From assembly GCA_002774315.1 (NCBI GenBank), contig PEYP01000068.1, positions 1 through 9,470 of the forward strand: a stretch of 9,470 bases of DNA, given 5' to 3'. The notes beneath the pieces are model-generated. The model searched no databases, was not told the DNA's origin, and saw nothing but the letters and a program-made list of their open reading frames with translations. Numbering within the stretch: the stretch's first letter is position 1; each line of letters starts with the position of its first letter. The position numbers were made by a program, and so were the translations under genes. This DNA is from Candidatus Stahliibacteriota bacterium CG08_land_8_20_14_0_20_40_26. Its GTDB lineage: Bacteria; Hydrothermota; UBA3073. This document shows, piece by piece, positions 6,065 through 9,470 of this stretch.

Positions 6065-6187
6065 TATTATTAAAGGTTAAATCTTTAAGCATCAGGTTAG
6101 AAGTAGTGGCTAAATTCGAAACACCAACAACGGTGAAACTTAATGTCCAGAATTCAAACAGAATGCAAGGGATTCTGTATATGCGGA

Positions 6188-6230
6188 TTTAGAATTTTGG
6201 GTTCGTTTGGAATGTGGAATTTGGAATTTA
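6188..6230 (+). repeat. GGAATTT word repeat in the mgtE leader
   Basis: The stretch reads as irregular copies of a GGAATTT-like word: AGAATTTT, GGAATGT, GGAATTT, GGAATTT. It lies in the gene-free 6065-6290 spacer and covers the first codons of the longer mgtE reading frame that begins at 6207, so that start is probably spurious. Similar word repeats occur in later spacers at 7691, 8017, 8052 and 8112. Confidence 0.6.
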
Positions 6231-6248
6231 ACAAGAGGGGGTTTTCTC

Positions 6249-6268
6249 TACCTGTCGGTAGACAGGTA
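6249..6268 (+). repeat. Perfect hairpin upstream of mgtE
   Basis: TACCTGTC (6249-6256), loop GGTA, and GACAGGTA (6261-6268) form an 8-bp perfect stem with a tetraloop, ending 22 nt before ATG 6291. It is a simple REP-like palindrome. TAGACAGGT also occurs at 181-189, upstream of the IS module. It may mask or expose the mgtE start; no M-box Mg2+ riboswitch sequence is recognisable in 6065-6290. A weaker 6-bp hairpin (CAGAAT/ATTCTG) sits at 6159-6177. Confidence 0.6.
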
Positions 6269-6290
6269 TGAAAGGCCCCATTTTATTTAT

Positions 6291-7637
6291 ATGCCGATAT
6301 TATTACCCGGAATACGAGAGTTAATAGAGGAAAAGGCTAACGGGGATATTATGGATATCCTTGTGGAAGCAAGCACACAGGATATTGCAGAGATCCTCTC
6401 TCGGCTTCCTTCCTCCGAGGCATTATACGTGTTCAATCTTCTTCCCGTTGAACTTGCTATAGATGTGTTCGAGGAACTTGATATAGAAAAGGAAAACGAG
6501 ATACTTGGGGGTGTAGATGAGAAGAAGAAAATAGCAATACTCAACCGTATGGCACCAGATGACCGAGCAGACCTGTTTGAGCAGCTGGACGAAAAACACA
6601 AGAAATACTACCTCTCTATAATGAAGAAGGAAGAGGTTGAGGATGTAGAAGAATTACTTTCCTATCCGCCTGATACGGCGGGTGGACTTATGACGACAGA
6701 TTATGTGGTAGTATACGAATGGATGTCCGTGGGGGATGCTGTGAAGAGACTTAGGGAAATAGCGAAAGAGACTGATTTTGTTTATGAAATCTATGTTTTA
6801 AACAGGAAAGACCGTTCTGTTGGTATCATAACATTAAAAGATCTTATAATGTGCAATCCAGACGAGCCAGTTAGTAAAATTATGAAGACAAGAATGGTAA
6901 GAGCACGGGTTGACGACAATCAAGAAAAAGTTGCAGCACTTTTCTCTAAATACGATGTAACCACGATGCCTGTCGTGAATAGAAAAGGAATTATGAAAGG
7001 GATAATTACGGTTGACGATGTTATAGATGTGATAGAGGAAGAGGACACGGAGGATATGTATCACTTTGGCGCCGCAGGAAATCCACCTGAAAGTTATTTC
7101 TCTGCTGGAATTTTTGGAACGGCAAGAAGAAGGATGATATGGCTTCTTATCCTTGTCTTTGCGGGATTTCTATCTGGCTCGGTTATAGAACACTATTCCT
7201 CGACACTCCAGCTTATGCTTATTCTTGCAAGTTTTATCCCTGTTTTGATGGATTCAGGTGGTAATGCTGGTACTCAGGCGGCTGCCGTTGTTATAAGAGG
7301 AATTGCTGTAGGGGACATAAAGATAGTAAATATATGGAGGGTTATAGGAAGAGAATTCCTTGTTGGAGCACTTGTAGGAACGGGTCTTGCTTGTCTTACA
7401 GCGCTGCGGGCGATTCTTACGGGTAGCGGCGGTTTTGTAGGACTCATAGTGGGGTCTGCGATGATTATCTCTGTTGCAATTGCCACAGCACTGGGGGGAT
7501 TTTTACCACTCCTTTTCAAAAAGTTGAACTTGGACCCTGCCCTTATGTCTGGACCATTTCTAACCACCATTATGGATGTTATATCACTCGGGATCTACTT
7601 TGAGATTGCGAGAAGAATGATGAGGCTTATTGGATGA
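6291..7637 (+). CDS. mgtE: Magnesium transporter MgtE
   Basis: A 448-aa Mg2+ channel/transporter of the inner membrane, at the usual family length. The N-terminal superhelical domain (about 10-120) leads to the conserved SYPPDTAGGLMTTDYV junction (124-138), followed by two CBS domains (to about 255) that sense cytosolic Mg2+. The membrane domain starts near residue 280 (MIWLLILVFAGF) with about five helices. The signature DSGGNAGTQ is at 321-329. The terminal helix carries GPFLTTIMD, whose D429 corresponds to the pore aspartate known in Thermus MgtE. ATG 6291 is preferred over an in-frame ATG at 6207, because the extra 28 residues come from a word repeat and a hairpin. No good ribosome site is seen. 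There is no clear promoter of its own; it may be transcribed through from the tRNA-Asp promoter or from a weak site. Confidence 0.92.
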   Translation: MPILLPGIRELIEEKANGDIMDILVEASTQDIAEILSRLPSSEALYVFNLLPVELAIDVFEELDIEKENEILGGVDEKKKIAILNRMAPDDRADLFEQLDEKHKKYYLSIMKKEEVEDVEELLSYPPDTAGGLMTTDYVVVYEWMSVGDAVKRLREIAKETDFVYEIYVLNRKDRSVGIITLKDLIMCNPDEPVSKIMKTRMVRARVDDNQEKVAALFSKYDVTTMPVVNRKGIMKGIITVDDVIDVIEEEDTEDMYHFGAAGNPPESYFSAGIFGTARRRMIWLLILVFAGFLSGSVIEHYSSTLQLMLILASFIPVLMDSGGNAGTQAAAVVIRGIAVGDIKIVNIWRVIGREFLVGALVGTGLACLTALRAILTGSGGFVGLIVGSAMIISVAIATALGGFLPLLFKKLNLDPALMSGPFLTTIMDVISLGIYFEIARRMMRLIG

Positions 7638-7690
7638 CTCATTGAAAATGGTTATTGGCAGTCTAATCAGCTGATACACCTGTTTTTTTA

Positions 7691-7709
7691 ATTTTGCATT
7701 TTGCATTTA
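7691..7709 (+). repeat. ATTTTGC word repeat before the DUF721 gene
   Basis: Tandem copies of the 7-bp word ATTTTGC, with a partial third copy, directly abut the DUF721 start. The repeat creates an apparent TTG start at 7694 that is best ignored. Confidence 0.6.
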
Positions 7710-7714
7710 TAACT

Positions 7715-8014
7715 ATGTCTTATCCCATTTCCATAAAAGATGTTCTTCCAAATGTGTTGTCTTCATTAGGTATAAAGAAGGGCATAGAGAGACAAAGAGC
7801 AATATTTGTATGGGATAAAGTTGTTGGCAGGGATATAAGGAGACATACAAAACCAAGGTATGTCAGGGGTAAAAAGATCTGGGTGGATGTTGATGACCCC
7901 ATATGGATACAACAACTCTCCTTCCTCAAATCAAAAATCCTGAAGAAGTTGAATACAGAACTGGGAGAAGAACATATTGTAGATATAATATTTAAGTTGA
8001 AATCAGGGGAATAA
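7715..8014 (+). CDS. DUF721 protein, DciA-like replicative helicase loader family
   Basis: A 99-aa protein with the DUF721 pattern. It has an N-terminal LPNVLSSLG helix, then RQRAIFVWDKVVGRDIRRHTKPRYVRGKKIWVDVDDPIW...LSFLKSKILKKLN and a terminal VDIIFKLKSG. The W..VVG..I..HT.P spacing and the V.V.D..W..QL stretch define the KH-like fold of this family. Family members related to DciA load the replicative helicase DnaB in bacteria lacking DnaC or DnaI. This is a short, single-domain version, so the role is inferred from family only. Start ATG 7715 is chosen because the upstream TTG frame is repeat-derived. It lies 77 nt after mgtE, with no convincing terminator or promoter between, so the two may be co-transcribed. 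Confidence 0.8.
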   Translation: MSYPISIKDVLPNVLSSLGIKKGIERQRAIFVWDKVVGRDIRRHTKPRYVRGKKIWVDVDDPIWIQQLSFLKSKILKKLNTELGEEHIVDIIFKLKSGE

Positions 8015-8016
8015 CA

Positions 8017-8049
8017 TTTCAGATTGTAGATTGAAGATTTCAGATTATG
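8017..8049 (+). repeat. AGATT word repeat
   Basis: Irregular copies of a seven-base word built on AGATT (CAGATTGT, AGATTGA, AGATTT, CAGATTAT), just after the DUF721 stop codon. The repeat belongs to the 201-nt spacer before rnfC, which holds three different word repeats in a row. Confidence 0.65.
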
Positions 8050-8051
8050 TA

Positions 8052-8080
8052 TAACGAACCACGAACAACGAGTAACGATC
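8052..8080 (+). repeat. ACGAA/AACGA word repeat
   Basis: About four copies of a seven-base word around ACGAACA (TAACGAACC, ACGAACA, ACGAGTA, ACGATCA). Its CCACGAA (8059-8065) is complementary to TTCGTGG at 8089-8095, so a 7-bp stem with a 23-nt loop is possible. Confidence 0.6.
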
Positions 8081-8111
8081 AGCCTTTTTTCGTGGACTTC
8101 TTGTCTTTTAG

Positions 8112-8166
8112 CCGTTACCTATCTCTCGTCACCCGTCATCCGCTTAATCCGCTGACCCCTCATTCG
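8112..8166 (-). repeat. CGTCACC/CGTCATC word repeat
   Basis: Copies of a pyrimidine-rich word close to CGTCACC (CGTTACC, CGTCACC, CGTCATC, then diverging CGCTTAATC, CGCTGACC). Read on the other strand it is a GGTGACG-type word. It ends just before the T-run and promoter of rnfC. Confidence 0.6.
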
Positions 8167-8178
8167 GTGATTTTTTTC

Positions 8179-8207
8179 TTGACAGAGATAAGTTTTTATG
8201 TTATAAT
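8179..8207 (+). promoter_or_regulatory. Consensus sigma-70 promoter of rnfC
   Basis: TTGACA (8179-8184), a 17-bp spacer and TATAAT (8202-8207) match the consensus perfectly. The first purine at normal distance downstream is the A of the rnfC ATG at 8216; the bases between are pyrimidines apart from A8211. The transcript is therefore predicted to be leaderless. Confidence 0.9.
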
Positions 8208-8215
8208 CCCACTCT

Positions 8216-9470
8216 ATGAAAAGGTTTACATTTCCTGGCGGTACACATCCCGAAGAACACAAGTCCATAACAGCAGGAAAGCCCATCACAGAGGCAAAAG
8301 CATCTGATAAGGTTATCGTCCCACTCACCCAACACACTGGTTCTCCAGCAAAACCTATTGTTGAAAAAGGTGACAGGGTAAAGATTGGCACAAAGATAGG
8401 TGAACTAACAGGGTTTATCTCTGCAAATGTCCACTCGCCCGTATCAGGAGAGATAGAAAAAATAGACCTGTATCTACACCCTGGTGGTGGCGAAGTGCTC
8501 TCTGTATTTATAGCCAACGATGGCACAGACAAATGGGAAAATTCAAGCGATAGGGATATTAATTCGTTTTCAGCAAAAGATATTATAGATATTGTAAAAG
8601 AGGCAGGGATAGTCGGTCTAGGAGGGGCAGCATTTCCAACCTATGTAAAACTCTCTCCATCCAGGGGAAAGTCATACCAGACACTTATCATGAATGGCTC
8701 GGAATGCGAGCCTTACCTCACCTGTGATGTTCGTCTAATGATAGAAAAGCCCGAAGAGATTCTTCTCGGAGGAATGCTGATAGCGCGGGCAATAGGAGTT
8801 GGAAGATGTGTGATTGCCATTGAGGAGAATAAACCTGATGCCATAAGAGAGATGGAGAAATTGGTGAGGAATTGTGGCTTTGAACTTGCTGTGTTGAAGA
8901 CAAAATACCCAGAGGGTGCCGAAAAACAACTGATATGGGCGATAACAGGGAGAGAAGTTCCGAGTGAGGGTTTGCCTATAGATGTGGGTGTGTGTGTCCA
9001 GAATGTTGGGACCGCATTTGCAGTTTATGAGGCGGTGAGATTTGGTAAGCCACTTATTGAGCGTGTGGTTACAGTCACAGGGGCAGTAAAAAATCCATCA
9101 AATTTTAAGGTTAGGGTAGGCACGAGTTTTAAGCAGTTGATAGATGATGCTGGGGGATATCTTGGCGAAGCAGGCAAACTGATTGCAGGTGGACCTATGA
9201 TGGGTATAGCACAATACTCCGATGAGGTGCCTATTGTTAAGGGAACTACCGGTATACTTATACAAAAAAAAGAGGAATCTATTCCTCCTCTTCAGACACC
9301 CTGCATAAGATGTGGCAGGTGTGTTGATGTATGTCCTATGAGACTTTTGCCAACAAGGATACTGGCATTTATAGAGAATGATGATTTCTCTACTGCAAAG
9401 GAACTGGGGGTACTTGATTGTATGGAATGCGGATGCTGTGAGTATGTGTGTCCTGCAAGGAGACCTCTTG
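8216..9470 (+). CDS. rnfC: RnfC, electron-transport subunit of the Rnf complex (3' truncated)
   Basis: 418 codons are visible and the gene runs off the right edge, so about 25 or more residues are missing. RnfC is the peripheral NADH-binding subunit of the Rnf complex, which couples electron flow between reduced ferredoxin and NAD+ to ion transport across the inner membrane. Seen in order: the N-terminal KRFTFPGGTHPEEHK signature; a biotinyl-like segment with SPVSGEIEKI; the nucleotide-binding loop GLGGAAFPTYVK (134-145); NGSECEPYLTCD; an SLBB-type region with GGPMMG; and two 4Fe-4S motifs, C363-x2-C366-x2-C369-x3-C373 and C402-x2-C405-x2-C408-x3-C412, each followed by Pro. The start is fixed by the conserved N-terminus, and the promoter -10 box is only 8 nt upstream, so there is no ribosome site. 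As rnfC usually opens the operon, rnfD, G, E, A and B probably follow outside the window. Confidence 0.93.
   Translation, partial: MKRFTFPGGTHPEEHKSITAGKPITEAKASDKVIVPLTQHTGSPAKPIVEKGDRVKIGTKIGELTGFISANVHSPVSGEIEKIDLYLHPGGGEVLSVFIANDGTDKWENSSDRDINSFSAKDIIDIVKEAGIVGLGGAAFPTYVKLSPSRGKSYQTLIMNGSECEPYLTCDVRLMIEKPEEILLGGMLIARAIGVGRCVIAIEENKPDAIREMEKLVRNCGFELAVLKTKYPEGAEKQLIWAITGREVPSEGLPIDVGVCVQNVGTAFAVYEAVRFGKPLIERVVTVTGAVKNPSNFKVRVGTSFKQLIDDAGGYLGEAGKLIAGGPMMGIAQYSDEVPIVKGTTGILIQKKEESIPPLQTPCIRCGRCVDVCPMRLLPTRILAFIENDDFSTAKELGVLDCMECGCCEYVCPARRPL

Noticed and set aside
6207..6290. Longer mgtE start at ATG 6207
   Set aside because: The added 28 residues come from a word repeat and a hairpin and are not part of the MgtE family; ATG 6291 begins the normal N-terminus.
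6065..6290. M-box Mg2+ riboswitch before mgtE
   Set aside because: I looked for the conserved core and could not recognise it; only simple hairpins are present.
6287..7570. Minus-strand ORFs within mgtE
   Set aside because: They are shadows of the strongly supported MgtE frame.
7655..7690. Possible terminator between mgtE and the DUF721 gene (ATCAGCTGAT palindrome near a T-run)
   Set aside because: The palindrome has no loop, and the bases before the T-run do not form a convincing stem.
8017..8166. CRISPR-like array in the rnfC spacer
   Set aside because: The repeats are only 7-8 nt, degenerate, of several different words, and lack spacers of constant length.
8047..8307. Plus-strand 86-aa ORF spanning the rnfC promoter
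   Set aside because: It is built from word repeats and the promoter, then runs out of frame through rnfC.
8119..8532. Minus-strand 137-aa ORF over the start of rnfC
   Set aside because: It is antisense to the clearly recognised RnfC N-terminus; no independent evidence.

Overview
The window looks like chromosomal DNA from an AT-leaning, uncultured-type anaerobic bacterium with an outer membrane. The best fit is an FCB-like or candidate-phylum lineage such as WOR-3, TA06 or Cloacimonadota. The evidence is a gingipain-like (C25) protein ending in a type IX secretion (Por) sorting domain, a multi-domain surface architecture common in those groups, an Rnf subunit (ferredoxin:NAD+ oxidoreductase), near-consensus sigma-70 promoters, and genes lacking Shine-Dalgarno sites. 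The lineage is an inference from gene content; no marker gene here fixes it.

Layout. (1) 1-1815 holds a decaying IS91-family (HUH, Y1-type) insertion element. It has a consensus promoter, a transposase split by an in-frame TGA inside what looks like a 24-nt insertion, a downstream small zinc-ribbon ORF split by an in-frame TAG, and a terminator-like hairpin. (2) 1818-5750 is a clean two-gene transcription unit: promoter, leader hairpin, a lipoprotein with seven GW-rich repeats (a probable seven-bladed beta-propeller), a 931-aa C25-peptidase-like secreted protein, and a strong G/C-rich terminator. (3) 5731-5931 is a spacer with a coding-looking 56-codon minus-strand ORF of unknown nature and a 13-bp tandem duplication. 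(4) 5933-6064 is a promoter followed by tRNA-Asp(GUC). (5) 6291-7637 is mgtE, a Mg2+ transporter, followed at 7715-8014 by a small DUF721/DciA-type protein. (6) 8179-9470 is a consensus promoter followed at once by rnfC, which runs off the right edge and is absent from a simple closed-ORF view. The predicted transcript begins at, or within a few bases of, the AUG, so the message is probably leaderless.

The propeller lipoprotein and the C25 protein are probably co-transcribed and both exported, so they may act together at the cell surface. mgtE, the DUF721 gene and rnfC are unrelated housekeeping functions. The spacers from 6188 to 8166 carry several short-period, word-like degenerate repeats, each spacer or spacer segment with its own word. 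These are the most unusual non-coding pattern in the window.

No CRISPR array, replication origin or defence system was recognised. The main items for follow-up are the in-frame stops in the IS module, the Glu in place of the catalytic His in the C25 domain, the word-repeat spacers, and the leaderless rnfC.
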